From Cymodocea nodosa (taxonomy: Eukaryota > Streptophyta > Magnoliopsida > Alismatales > Cymodoceaceae): 64,000 nucleotides of DNA. Numbering within the stretch: position 1 is the stretch's first letter; each line of letters opens with the position of its first letter. The notes beneath the pieces are model-generated. The model searched no databases, was not told the origin of the DNA, and saw only the letters and a list, made by a program, of their open reading frames with translations. Where the stretch lies: contig JAZBRI010000010.1 of assembly GCA_036874045.1 (NCBI GenBank), positions 4,856,001-4,920,000 on the forward strand. The letters are read 5' to 3'. Of the stretch, positions 1-10,671 are shown piece after piece. A program made the translations under genes and the position numbers.

Positions 1-578
1 TATTGGATAGTTACAGCAAGTTCATAAAATTTTCAATTTCCACAAAACTTTTCAGTACTATTTTAATTCCTTTAATTAACAAACTTACATGGCTGTTACT
101 TTAATTACCTCCCCCCTATACCTACATTTTGCATTGTCCTCAATGTAAAAGATTTGACAATAAATACAGTAATTGTAGTAGGCATGAATACAGTTTCGTT
201 GATTTAGCACCTAACTCAACGAATGAGTTTAAATCTAAAATTAGGATAAGTAATCAATTACATACCTTGTTTCATTTGTATCTCCTTCTGCATATTCCGA
301 TTTTTGATTCTGAAAAACTTTTCATTCATAGATAAAAGTAGAATATATAACAAAATAACATTTAATAGATATTGATAATTCAGTATCTTGTGTGGAACCC
401 AAGCTCCTATCCTTTGGTGGCTCACAAGCAAGCCAACTGGTTTCCTAGAATAGATACCAACAAACTGGATTGATATTTTTATTTTTTTTCTTTATAAAAT
501 AAAAATGAAAACTACATTTTTTTTTTTTTTCTAAATATAAATGCAGAATACACACAACATTAAATACAAAATCACAGC
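1..578 (-). other. Non-coding tail after the F-box ORF of G1
   Basis: No supported ORF. It matches the region after the F-box in G2 (about 36297-36960). On the minus strand it holds a G-rich tract at 105-120 (complement of TTACCTCCCCCCTATA) that looks like a polypurine tract; G2 has the same tract at 36811-36830. It also has T- and A-runs around 480-535. It stops at the window edge before any LTR. Confidence 0.6.
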
Positions 579-1520
579 TTAAGAACATGATTGAAAAGTA
601 GAAACAAATGGAATAAACATGTCAGTCCAAGCAAACTTTTTAGGCATAATTCTTGCTATTAATTTTGTTTTAATGCAGTTCTTGTTCCTTCTTAGTTTGT
701 AAACATGTAATATATTATAAATTCCAAATACAAGTGTATTACCATTAATGATATGAAATGCAGTTTATCAAATTCTGTAGATGGTGGTTTAGCTATTTCT
801 CTCGATATAGGTAATATTTCTATAAAATCATTATAACTGTCTATGCTCACTATGTATAAATCAGATTCAAATGCTATTGATATATCTGTGACTAGATATA
901 CATATCCATTAAGTATGACATGCATGTTATTAATTAATGATTTTTGTCCTAGATATATCATAATATTTTCAATCTAAGATCTATTCAGAAAATTATACAC
1001 ACTTAAGCGTAATTCTTCACCCCAATTTCCTGTAGGTCTCCAATAATATAATGTTTTCAAGAATTGTAGAATTTTTATCAGAAAATATTAAAGCTGTCCC
1101 ACAATTTACAGTTGGTACTTCATATCTATTAGGTCTTCCTATATACTATTCTTCTCTTGTTATAGGATTTCTTATCAAAATATCAGGTAATAGACTTGCA
1201 TACCTTGGTCCCGTCCTGTATATGATTAATCCTTCATCTGTCCCCATAATATGATCTATTCCTTCTAATGTGTTTGGTGGAATTCCAGTAGTTTCTTCCA
1301 TAGTCAGATATTCATGGTTAATTGAACTATGATTAAATGACCTCCATATGAATCCATCTCTAATCTTAGTCATTTTTGCAACTTGTAGTCCCTGAAAATA
1401 TTTTTCTTCAATACAGTCTTTAATTTCCTTTGATACACAACATAGCCTGCATAGATCTTTAGCTGACAAGTTACTCAGTACTTCCCTTAGTGCATCCAAT
1501 GGTAATTGCATCAATTCCAT
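579..1520 (-). pseudogene. F-box protein ORF carried by G1 (degenerate)
   Basis: The start ATG is at 1520. The N-terminus MELMQLPLDALREVLSNLSA followed by KDLCRLCCVSKEIKDCI is a canonical F-box, the part that in known F-box proteins binds SKP1 of SCF ubiquitin ligases. The next 300 or so residues resemble a plant F-box-associated domain (IAFESDLYIVSIDSYNDF at about 830-880). In-frame TAG codons replace tryptophans of the G2 copy: one after ITREE near 1146 and another near 725. A frameshift lies near 1020. The ORF sits between gag and the element's 3' end in the same orientation, so it looks like cargo of the retroelement. Its target is unknown. This copy is not translatable as one protein. 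Confidence 0.75.
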
Positions 1521-1670
1521 TTGTTGATTCTATATAACAAAAACAAAAATTTAGTAAAGACAAAAATTAACATAACTACTGCACACCCTCGTGGAATTAA
1601 GGCATAACTCAACGGACTAAGTTCGTTGAGTTAAGGACTAACTCTATGATACTATTAACTATAAATAAAA

Positions 1671-1694
1671 ACATATATATATATATATATATAT
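1671..1694. repeat. AT microsatellite
   Basis: A run of TA/AT dinucleotides between gag and the F-box of G1; absent from the matching spacer in G2 (34946-35168). Confidence 0.85.
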
Positions 1695-1715
1695 AGCTAC
1701 TTTAGTTATACTGCT

Positions 1716-2894
1716 TCATTTAGCTATCCTCCTAGAAGAGGTATCAATTTCATTAACAGTTCTATTGATAGGGTTAGGTACTGCTTGCATTGGCAATCCT
1801 TTAGTAGGTCTAACTTCTATTGATTCCTTCTATCTAAAGGGTATATTTCTATTCTGATTTTGAATTGCATCATTTCCAAATACAAAATCTAGACGATTGT
1901 TTAATTGTTGGATTATCTTTTCTAATTTCTCTATTCTAGATCCTTGTTCAAGTAATGCTTTATAACTTATATTCTCCTCATTTAAATTTTCTCCTCCCAG
2001 GAAATTGTTTCTCCAAGATAAATTCGAGTGATTTCTCCAATTAGGATTATAAGAATTTCCAAAGTTATCTTTCTGATTTCTAGCATAAATAATATCTAGA
2101 TCATTAATGTTTGCATTCTTTTCTGCTAGCTTTTGATTTAATGATAACTCTTCTATTTTCTTTGTTAATTCATTTAATTTCACTTCCAGTACTTGAATCT
2201 ATTTCATGCATTCCTCGCGGCAATATTCTTTTATCTACAATAGCTTCAGCCAAGTTTTCCCACTGTGCAGTTCTTTTTGCAAAGTTTTCTAAATATGCCC
2301 ATGCTTCTTCACTACATAATTTCAAAAATCCATTTTGGCAAGTAGATTCTAATAACAATTTTGTTGAAACATCTATGCCTTCATAAATTATACCTATTAA
2401 TTGTGATTTACTCATTGCATGATGTGAACATTGAGTTAGTAAATCTTTAAATCTTTCAAAATATTTCCAGAATGATTCACCCTATTTTTGGCTACACATT
2501 AATATTTCCTTTTTCTTTTTAATCGTTTGATGTGTTGGATAATATTTTTCCAGAAAAACAGAGCAAAATTCAGTCCATGCAGAAATTGAATCAAGCGATA
2601 GAGTATATAACCATCTCTTAGCTGTGTCTTTTAAAGCAAAAGGGATATATCTAAGTTTAATAGCATCTATACTCATGTTTGGCATTTTCATCATTTGACA
2701 AACTTCGTTAAATTCTCTAAGGAAATAATAGGCATCTTCTCTTTCTAATCCATGAAAATGTGGCAATTGACTAATATAATTAGATTTCTGTTCAAACCTA
2801 TCTCCTCAAAGTTTGGCAATCAAATACATGAAGGTTCATCAACTAATTCTGGATACAAAATTTCTCCTAATGGTTTTTCTACTAGAGCAGCCAT
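1716..2894 (-). pseudogene. gag: Gag capsid region of G1, located 3' of pol
   Basis: The start ATG at 2894 opens MAALVEKPLGEILYPELV. The core has the plant retrotransposon Gag signature: LPHFHGLEREDAYYFLREFN, then FALKDTAKRWLYTL and FLEKYYPT (2766-2482). It continues with a C-terminal KLNELTKKIEELSL helix and NPNWRNHSNLSWRNN (2183-1830). No CCHC zinc knuckle is present here; that module lies at the head of pol (about 10510). There is a frameshift near 2805 and a TAG after CSQK (2482) that G2 shares at the same position. In ordinary Ty3 elements gag precedes pol; here it follows integrase and ORF3. Confidence 0.8.
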
Positions 2895-4006
2895 CTCTAC
2901 GTTCTCTTTTAAAGAAAGGTTAGCTACACCCCTAAGGATTTCGTTAAAGTCAAATTCAGAAAATGTTTCAATGCTCCTCTGTGTTGAATATTCCTAGGTA
3001 GGTGTCTTTACTAATCGTTTAGTGCTTAGAGAACGAGTCCATGTGCTCATAAATAAATAGCAGAAGATTAATTACATACTAGTCTGAAGCTTTCTATTCA
3101 GTAAATATTTGTTGACGGATGAAGTAAAATCAACTACTTCTCCTTCCAGCTCCTCCAACGCTTTTCTCCTTTCTTTTAAAAGTGCTGGTAACTTGTAAAT
3201 AACATTCTGTTTTATGTATATAATGCTCATCCATAAAGTGAATAAATCTCGTTGCAAGAACATGTCTTGCAACATGCAGCGTGGTTCCTATTTTTATGGG
3301 TACGTGTACCACTATTAATTTTAAATTTTGGTAACCGCTAAACCGACGAAGTTTTGTTTGTGATTAAAAGAATAACCATTTTGCTTAATCCATGAACTAA
3401 CCTCGTTGAGTTACAAATAACTCAACGGAATAATGTCGGTTACTGTTGCTAACTCCATGGACTAACTTCGTTGAGTTATAGATAACTCAATGGAGTGACC
3501 TTATATTATATTATTGACCTCGTGGAGTTAAGGTTAACTCAACGGACTTACTTCGTTGAGTTAACACTTAGAAACTTCTAAGTTTACTCCTCGTAAGTAC
3601 CTCTCTGTTTTTTTTTTTTCCCTATGCATTCTACTAACTGAAATAAAGTTAAATCTATGTCATTAATGCATCATTCTAATCAAAATTTGTTTAAATCTGA
3701 ACATTATATAAATTTTTAACTTGCAAGTCATTTTATGTTATGTAGAATTTAGACTTTACCTTGTAACATGTAGATATTTTCCAGATTCTATTTTTTTTCT
3801 GTCATTTAGCAAACTGTAAATCTATTAAACATTCATTCACAATATTCCACAATTTATATCATTAAGTATAGTCCATTCATTTCACATTCAAAACACGTAT
3901 GAAAAGTACATCTGAAATTTTATATTCATTAATATGAATCAATTTACATTACAAATACATCAGACATTTTTCATACAATTTTATACAAGTAGACGAACAA
4001 TACAAT
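2895..4006 (-). promoter_or_regulatory. Promoter-like spacer between ORF3 and gag of G1
   Basis: Non-coding apart from small doubtful ORFs (3072-3312). On the minus strand it holds an array of TAACTCAACG / CGTTGAGTTA words in inverted pairs (3415-3560), then a TATA-like stretch near 3213-3220, then about 320 bases of leader to the gag ATG. G2 has the same arrangement at 33060-33751, with TATAAATA at 33411. The same words occur in the LTRs, so this may be an internal, LTR-like promoter for gag and F-box. That is inference; I see no primer site or LTR termini here. Confidence 0.4.
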
Positions 4007-5410
4007 TTAGCCTCTATTCCTAAGTTCATCTACTTCCCTCTGGAGTTTTTCTAATTGTTGCTCTAATTGATTAATTCTCTCTATGGCTCCTGTAATGCCT
4101 CTAGAAGGTGTAACAATCTCTGCAGGTACAAAATTTTTGTATTCTTTCACTTAAATTGTTCTTGATTTGATCCTTTTTGATGCCCATTTAGTGAAATCGA
4201 TACAGTCCACCATCAGTAGTGGAATCAAATCTTCATAGAACAACTTTTTCTTTACTATTCTCAGCTTGGAGATAAAAATTGTAGACCAATTTATTTGAAT
4301 TCTCTTTACAACTGCAAACGTGGCCGATTTGACAAATTGACTTAGTTCTATATCATGGCCTTGTCATTGATAGACATTCTTAATTAAAATGTTAGCTACC
4401 ATGTGTGCTTTACCATTTAAATGCTTCAGTCTATTTAATAAAGGCACACCAGGATTGATAGCCAAACTGTCCTTGATTTCTTGTTCTGTCCATTCAACGA
4501 CAGTTGTACTTTCCAAAATTTCCTGCCCTTCATTCTTTAATCCAAAAATGTTGTGGAGAAGCTATGGTGTTATTTGTGCATCAGCTTCCTCCGCGTTGAA
4601 AATTAATTTTCCTCCTTCTCTTAAATTGGCATAAAAACAGGGCACTAGATTTTCATATACTGCATGCCCTCTTTCTTGAGAAATGAAATTCAATAGACCT
4701 TGGAACTCAAATAATTCTTTGATTTCTAGCATTCCATCCCAATTTACTGGTCTACTGTAAATAATATCATAACCCCTAATCTCTTGATATTTATTATAAG
4801 TTTCCTAACTCCAAAAATGTACTTCATTCAGAACTGTTGTTTTAGTCGGGTCAGGAATTTGCATTTGTTACTCTAGAGGGGTTTGTTCTTGATCTTCTTC
4901 CTCCATGTACTGCATTTGAACATGTTCTGCAGATTCTAGAATTTTTGCTTGTGCTTTTGTCTGTGGTGGTGAGTCAGCAGAACTCTCCACTCTGTCTTGA
5001 ATTCTTTCCATAAATTGTTGAAGAGTTTCTCACTCTTTAGTGGAATCTACAAAGTCATTTTTGTACAAATGGCTTCGTTCATCTTCTTCTTCATTTTTTG
5101 TTCTAGGGCAACTTCGTTGCTTGGCCTTATTTTTCTTTCCTTGCTTACAGCAATTTCCGTAGCAACCTTTATTCTTTTTTCCATTATTTAAGGTATTTGT
5201 ATACCCAAATCTACTAAAACTCTTATGAAGTTGAAAAGTTCCGATTCTACCTTCTGTAGCTCTTTTTCTCTTGTTGTATTCCTGATCTTCTGTTGCGCAT
5301 GCCATTCCTTTGACTCTTTCAGAAATTTTGATGTGTCAATAGCATCTTCCCAGAAATCGGGTGTCATCTTCCTCATCATGGAGTTACACAACGGCACAAA
5401 GTCATTTTGA
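4007..5410 (-). pseudogene. ORF3 of G1 (putative plant transposon protein-like)
   Basis: About 4790-4007 reads in one frame with IKELFEFQGLLNF, then FYANLREG, IFGLKNEG, IQINWSTIF and LFYEDLIPLLM, ending in a heptad-like helix INQLEQQLEKLQREVDEL. These match in order ORF3 of SIRE-C (50315-52591), and the pattern resembles the family often called putative plant transposon protein, found in the env-like position of Athila and SIRE elements. The N-terminal part (5380-4790) is lysine-rich and broken by stops and frameshifts, so the start is uncertain. The function of this family is unknown; no transmembrane segment is evident. Confidence 0.6.
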
Positions 5411-5918
5411 TCTTTACTGTTCTAAATTCTAAATGGTTTGCTAGATAATGCCCCCAAAACCCTAGGTTTAAGATAAATAAGCCCTAAGTTTAGGCGGGTA
5501 ATCAGGTCATTTCCTAAACCAACTATTACTTTCTCACCTGCGGTTTTAGCTACAGTATTCCATTGAGTTACAGTTAACTCAACGGAATAAGCTCGTTGAC
5601 TAACGCAAGACTCAATGGAGTAAGCTCGTTGAGTTAAGCGTAACTCAACGGACTTCCTGTACAAACAGATATAATAAAATAATAATAAAAATTCTTAAGA
5701 TAATAGTTTTTTTTTTTCTGTTTTTATTGGTTTAACTGATACTACGGTTCGGTCAGACCTAATTTTTTTCTGGTGGAACCGATACTATGTTTCAGTAAAA
5801 CCAACATTTTTTTTTGAAAATTAATATAGATATTTTTATGTTCTAGTCATATCGATGGATCTAGTCGGTTGAACCGTAATTTTTTTTATATGAAAATAAA
5901 ATAAAAATTGATTTCTTA
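5411..5918 (-). other. Spacer between integrase and ORF3 of G1
   Basis: Non-coding, homologous to 60504-61040 in G3. It contains repeated CGGTT(C/T)AAC-type words with poly-T runs (5700-5890) and a pair of TAACTCAACGGA words in inverted arrangement (5565-5655). Confidence 0.5.
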
Positions 5919-7189
5919 TTAAGTAAAGCTCGAGTAGTCCTCTACTCTAACTTCTTCTATAATTCTAAAGGAGCTTTTTGGTATTTTCAGAATAGGTTTA
6001 AGTCTTTGTCCATTTACTTTAAATATATTCTGATTTTTAAGATTTTCAATTTCAATAGCTCTATAAGGATAAATATTTCGAACTATGTAAGGTCCTGCCC
6101 ATCTAGATCTTAATTTTCCTAGATGGTTATGGAGTCTAGCCATATACAGATATACCTCTTGTCCTATTTCAAAGCTTTTTGGAATAATTTTCCTATCATG
6201 TCAGAATTTCATTTTCTCTTTTTCTCTTACAGTCTTCGAATAAGCTTCATTTCTAAATTCCTCTAATTCAATTAATTGCATTTTTCTATTTTCAGAAGCT
6301 TGAATTAAATTAGTATTAAGAGTTTTTAATGCCCAATAAGCTTTATGTTCTATTTCAGTAGATAAATGACAACTTTTTCCATATACTAGCCTAAAAGGTG
6401 ACATACCTAAGCTTGTCTTATAAGCAGTTCTATAAGCCCAAAGTGCATCTATCAATCTATTAGCCCAATCTGTTCTAGTAGGATTTACTACTTTTTCTAA
6501 GATTAACTTAATTTGTTTGTTTGCACTTTTTACTTGTCCACTTGTTTGCGGATGATATGATGTTGCAATTTTGTGGTTTACTCCATATTTATTCATTAAG
6601 GCTTCAAAACTTCTATTACAGAAATGAGTTCCTCTATCACTGATAATAGCTTTAGGTATTCCAAGTCTGCTAAATATATTGGTTCTTATAAATTGTATTA
6701 CCACTTTGTTGTCATTAGTTTTTGTAGGAATAGCTTCTATCCATTTAGATACATAATCCACCCCCAACAATATGTAATTAAATTGATTAGACATAGGAAA
6801 TGGACCCATAAAATCTATTCCCCACACATCAAAGATTTCAACCTCAACAATAGGATTAAGAGGCATCATGTTCCTCTTCGATATTCTTCCTATTTGTTGA
6901 CATCTTAAACAACTTAAGCAATATTTATGAGCATCTTTGAATAGTGTTGGCCAATAAAACCACATTGCAGAATTTTTGTAGCAGTTTTCCCTGATCCAAG
7001 ATGCCCTCCACAAGCTTGGTCATGACAAAAAGACAATATGCTCGGATATTCAGTTTCTGGAACACACCACCTTAAAACCAAATCAGGACATTTCTTAAAT
7101 AAGTATGGGTCTTCCCAATAGTAATATTTTACTCTTGAGAAAAAAATTTCTTATCCTGTCTATTCCAATCCTTAGGTGTTAAACCAGTT
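5919..7189 (-). pseudogene. Integrase of G1 (catalytic Glu changed)
   Basis: Ty3-type integrase that would join element DNA to the host chromosome. The zinc-binding part ends in CLSCLRCQQ (about 6905). The catalytic core shows Asp in [10 protein letters not shown] (about 6810) and Asp in [11 protein letters not shown] (about 6640). The third catalytic residue is Lys ([10 protein letters not shown], about 6525), where G3 has the expected Glu (QVESANKQ). The C-terminal part GKLRSRWAGPYIVRNIYPY and FKVNGQRLKP (6143-5919) is the usual Athila-type integrase end. The stretch is split by a frameshift or stop between 6201 and 6143 and by breaks upstream of 7013. Confidence 0.85.
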
Positions 7190-9630
7190 ACTAAGTAATT
7201 AACTATGTCTACATACCAAGGTATTATGTTGATGGTCATTAATTGTTCATCAAGAAAATTATCCTTAATTTCAATATTGATTTTTCTATTTGTAATATTG
7301 ATAAATGATTTGCTACTACATTCTCACATCCTTTTTTATCTTTAATTTCTAGATCCAATTCTTGTAATAATAATATCCATCAGATCAATCTAGGCTTCGT
7401 TTCTTTTTTCTTTATTAAGTGTTTTAAAGCTGCATGATCCGTGTACACTATTACTTTAGCTCAAATCATATAGGATCTAAACTTTTCTAAGGCAAACACA
7501 ACAGCTAATAGTTCTTTTTCAGTAGTTGTGTAATTAACTTGAGCATCATTTAAGGTTTTGCTTGCATAATGAATCACTCTAGGAGATTTTTCTATCTTCT
7601 ATCCCAACACTGCTCCTACAGCAAAATCAGACGCATCACACATTAATTCAAATGGATGGCTCCAATCAGGTGCTTGAATTATAGGAGTTGAAATTAAGCT
7701 AGTTTTAAGTCTGAAAAATGCTTCCTTGCAATTTTTATCAAAGTTAAATAGGACATTTTAATAGATTAGTTAAAGGTCTAGCTATCTTGCTAAAGTCTTT
7801 AATAAATCTTCTATAAAAACCAGCATGTCCTAGAAATGATCTAATATCTTTTACTGATTTAGGTTCTGGTAGATTAGAAATTACTTCTATTTTAGCTTTA
7901 TCTACTTCCAACCCTTTCTTAGAAACAACATGCCCTAAGACTATTCCTTGTTTAACCATGAAATGACATTTTTCCCAATTTAAAACTAGATTTTTTTCCA
8001 CACAGTGTTTTAATATTAAGTCTAAATTTTTTAAACAGACTTCATATGAGTTGCCATATACAGTAAAATCATCCATAAATATTTCTAAAAAATCTTCAGT
8101 CATTCCAGTAAATATGCCTTGCATACACCTTTGAAAGGTAGCTGGTGCATTACATAATCCGAATGGCATTCTCTTAAAAGCATAAGTTCCATTAGGACAG
8201 GTGAAAGTTGTTTTCTCTCGATCCTCTAATGCTACTGGAATTTGATTATAACCTGAATACCCGTCTAGGAGACAAAAATATTATTGCCCTGCTAATCTTT
8301 CCAGCATTTGATCTATAAAAGGTAAGGAAAAATGATCTTTCCTAGTCACTGCATTCAACTTTCTATAGTGTATACATACTCTTCAGCCTGATTGAATTCT
8401 AGTAGGTATCAAGTCTTGACTTTCATTCCTAATAACTGTTAATCCTGATTTCTTGGGAACTACATGGATTGGGCTAACCCACGAGCTATCAGAAATCGGA
8501 TAAATTATGCCATTATCTAACCATTTCACTATTTCCTTCCTGACTACTTCTTTAAGGTTTGGATTTAATCTCCTCTCAGGAATTCTAACAGGTTTAGCAT
8601 TCTCTTCTAAATATATGTGGTGACAACATAAAGTTGAATTTAACCCTTTTATATTAGTCATAGTCCATCCTATTGTTTCTTTATAACTTTTTACTACCTC
8701 TTTTAATTTAGTTATTTGATCCTCTTTTAAATCTAAAGCAATAATGATTGTACAGGTTCGTTTCTCTTCTAGAAATATATAGGTTAATTCAGGAGGTAAA
8801 GGTTTTAATTCTAAATGTTGCCCATTAGAAGTAAGAGCTCCTAATTGAACATCATCATTTTCTAAATTAATTTCTTCCAAATCTCCTTCTATATTTATGC
8901 TTTCACTTTCCTCTAAAATTTTAGAATTGATTTGTCTATTTAATTCTTCTTGAATCACATCATCTAACATATCTCCTTCATCTTCTAAAAAGTCTATGGT
9001 ATGTAAGAACATTTCTAATTCCTTAAACCTTTCTGGTTTGAAAATATTTAAGTGAGTATCCTCATTACCATATGATAACTTCATTACTCCAGTTTTACAA
9101 TATATAACAGCCCCTGATGTTGCTAAAAATGGTCTTCCCAAAATTAAAGATGTATCACTATTTTTATGCTTAATTTGTTGGGAATCCAAAATTACAATAT
9201 CAATAGGATATATAAAGTTTTTGATTTTAATTAAGACATCCTCTATTTTTCCTCTAGGGTATCTTATACTTCTATCAGTTAATTGAATAACCGTACTAGT
9301 AGGAGTTAAGCCTTCTAATTCTAAGGATGCAAATATATCACTTGGCATAACATTTATACCTGCACCTAAGTCTATTAAGGTTCTTTCTAGATTGGTATTT
9401 CCTATGGTGCATGATATAACAGGGATTCCAAGATCAGATAACTTTTTAGGAATTTGTGGCAGAAATAGGGAACTACTTTGCTCAACTAAAAAGACCTTTC
9501 TAAGAACTTTTCGCTCTCTTTTCTTAGTACACCAATCCTTCAAAAATTTAGCACAAGGTGGCATTTTCTGCAATAGATCTAACAAAGGAATGTTAACTTG
9601 TACTTTTTCAAAAATTTCTCTAATTTTTTC
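7190..9630 (-). pseudogene. pol: Protease, reverse transcriptase and RNase H of G1
   Basis: Order on the minus strand: a conserved pre-protease segment NIPLLDLLQKMPP and FLKDWCTKKRE; an aspartic protease with active-site region LIDLGAGINVMP (about 9380-9345; G3 has DLGASINVMP) and IILDSQQ-like flap residues; RT with FMDDFTVYG as the YxDD-equivalent box (about 8075) and MPFGLCNAPATFQRCM (8169-8120); RNase H around 7600-7280 with [14 protein letters not shown] and TDHAALKHL-type residues. 10560 to 7744 is one frame broken only by stops: TAA at about 9630 and TGA at about 8382, where G3 has Trp. A frameshift follows near 7750. These enzymes would mature the particle and copy its RNA. Confidence 0.85.
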
Positions 9631-10560
9631 TTATTTTTTAGGTATTGTTTGTTGTAATCTTTTAGGATAGGGTGCTAAAGATTGTGATTTAAAAGATTCT
9701 TTTTCTTTCGTTTGATTTGTTTGATCATTTTTAGCTTCATTAGCAGATTCAGATTGTTCTTCAGTGATTTCTAGATTTTCAGCTATTACATTTTCATTAT
9801 CATTTTGAATTTTACTCTTATCCACCTTCATATTATTTTCATTTTGAGTTTTTAGTGGTATATCAGTTCCAGATCTTAATGTTACACATACATCTTCTAG
9901 ATTTCCGTTACTCTTATGATGTTTTTGTATATCATTTTCATGATTATGATCTTCAATTGTTTTTAGTTTTAAAGTGCATTCTTTAAATTCTCTTGCATTA
10001 ATATTTTTTGTTTGCTGTATATTTTGTAAATTATGTAGATCTATAACATTATAATTTTCATTGTCCTGTTGCATAACTTGTATTTTCATTGTATATTCGT
10101 CTAATGCTTTTAATTTTCTTTCCAAATCATCTAATCTCATTGGATTCAATTTTTGATCCATTTTCATTATGGTTTTTTCAGTTTCGTAAATTATATCCAT
10201 TTTAGGTTCTAAATATGCTTCCTTATAGTTTAATTGGTTGACTTCTTGTTGCTGACACATAAAGTATTCTAATTTGTCCAGGTTTTGCTCTATACTATAC
10301 TCCAGTCTGTCATACCTATTCCAATCTTCTATGTCTCTCAACATATTACACATTCTATACTGACCATCAGTTGGGTAAACTATAGGATTCTCATACTCGG
10401 CTCTATTTTATTGAGGATAATTCATTTGTTGTTCATGGGATCTCACCATCTGCAAACATCTTAGTTTCAAATAGTCAGAAATGTCATGACCTTCAGAATT
10501 GTAGAATTCACATATGCTAACTACAGGTTTCAGAAATCTTTGAGCATAAGCATATGCCAT
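9631..10560 (-). pseudogene. Zinc knuckle and linker at the head of G1 pol
   Basis: The first ORF after the primer site. ATG at 10560 opens MAYAYAQRFLKPVVSICEF. The segment CEFYNSEGHDISDY is a degraded CCHC knuckle; G3 keeps CEFCNLEDHDISDC with spacing CX2CX4HX4C. It is followed by an acidic, glutamine- and lysine-rich linker (10353-9631) ending APYPKRLQQTIPKK, the usual link into protease. A TAA lies between knuckle and linker (about 10407). No capsid domain precedes it, which is unusual: normally the knuckle is the C-terminal part of Gag. Confidence 0.7.
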
Positions 10561-10647
10561 ATTCTCAATTACAGAAGAAAACACACAACACTCTAGTTAT
10601 TAAAACAAAATAGCTCTAACAGTTGCTTACATTAATTCAATTCAATT

Positions 10648-10664
10648 CCCCAGCAACGGTGCCA
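10648..10664 (-). other. Primer binding site, tRNA-Asp type (G1)
   Basis: On the plus strand CCCCAGCAACGGTGCCA matches the 3' end of plant tRNA-Asp (CCCCGGCAACGGCGCCA) at 15 of 17 positions. It lies just inside the 5' LTR, separated by an AGTTTTA-like spacer as in Athila elements. Confidence 0.8.
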
Positions 10665-10671
10665 TAAAACT

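Noticed and set aside
129-335. Small plus-strand ORF of 68 residues
   Set aside because: It lies opposite the non-coding tail of G1 and shows no motif or conservation.
579-1520. F-box ORF as an ordinary host gene
   Set aside because: Two copies sit at the same place in two Ty3 copies, in element orientation, with stops; it is element cargo rather than a resident gene.
3072-3312. Two overlapping minus-strand ORFs upstream of gag in G1
   Set aside because: They lie in the leader; the G2 counterpart does not keep either frame clearly.
5030-5305. Minus-strand lysine-rich ORF of 91 residues
   Set aside because: Overlaps the broken N-terminal part of ORF3 in another frame; treated as part of that decay.
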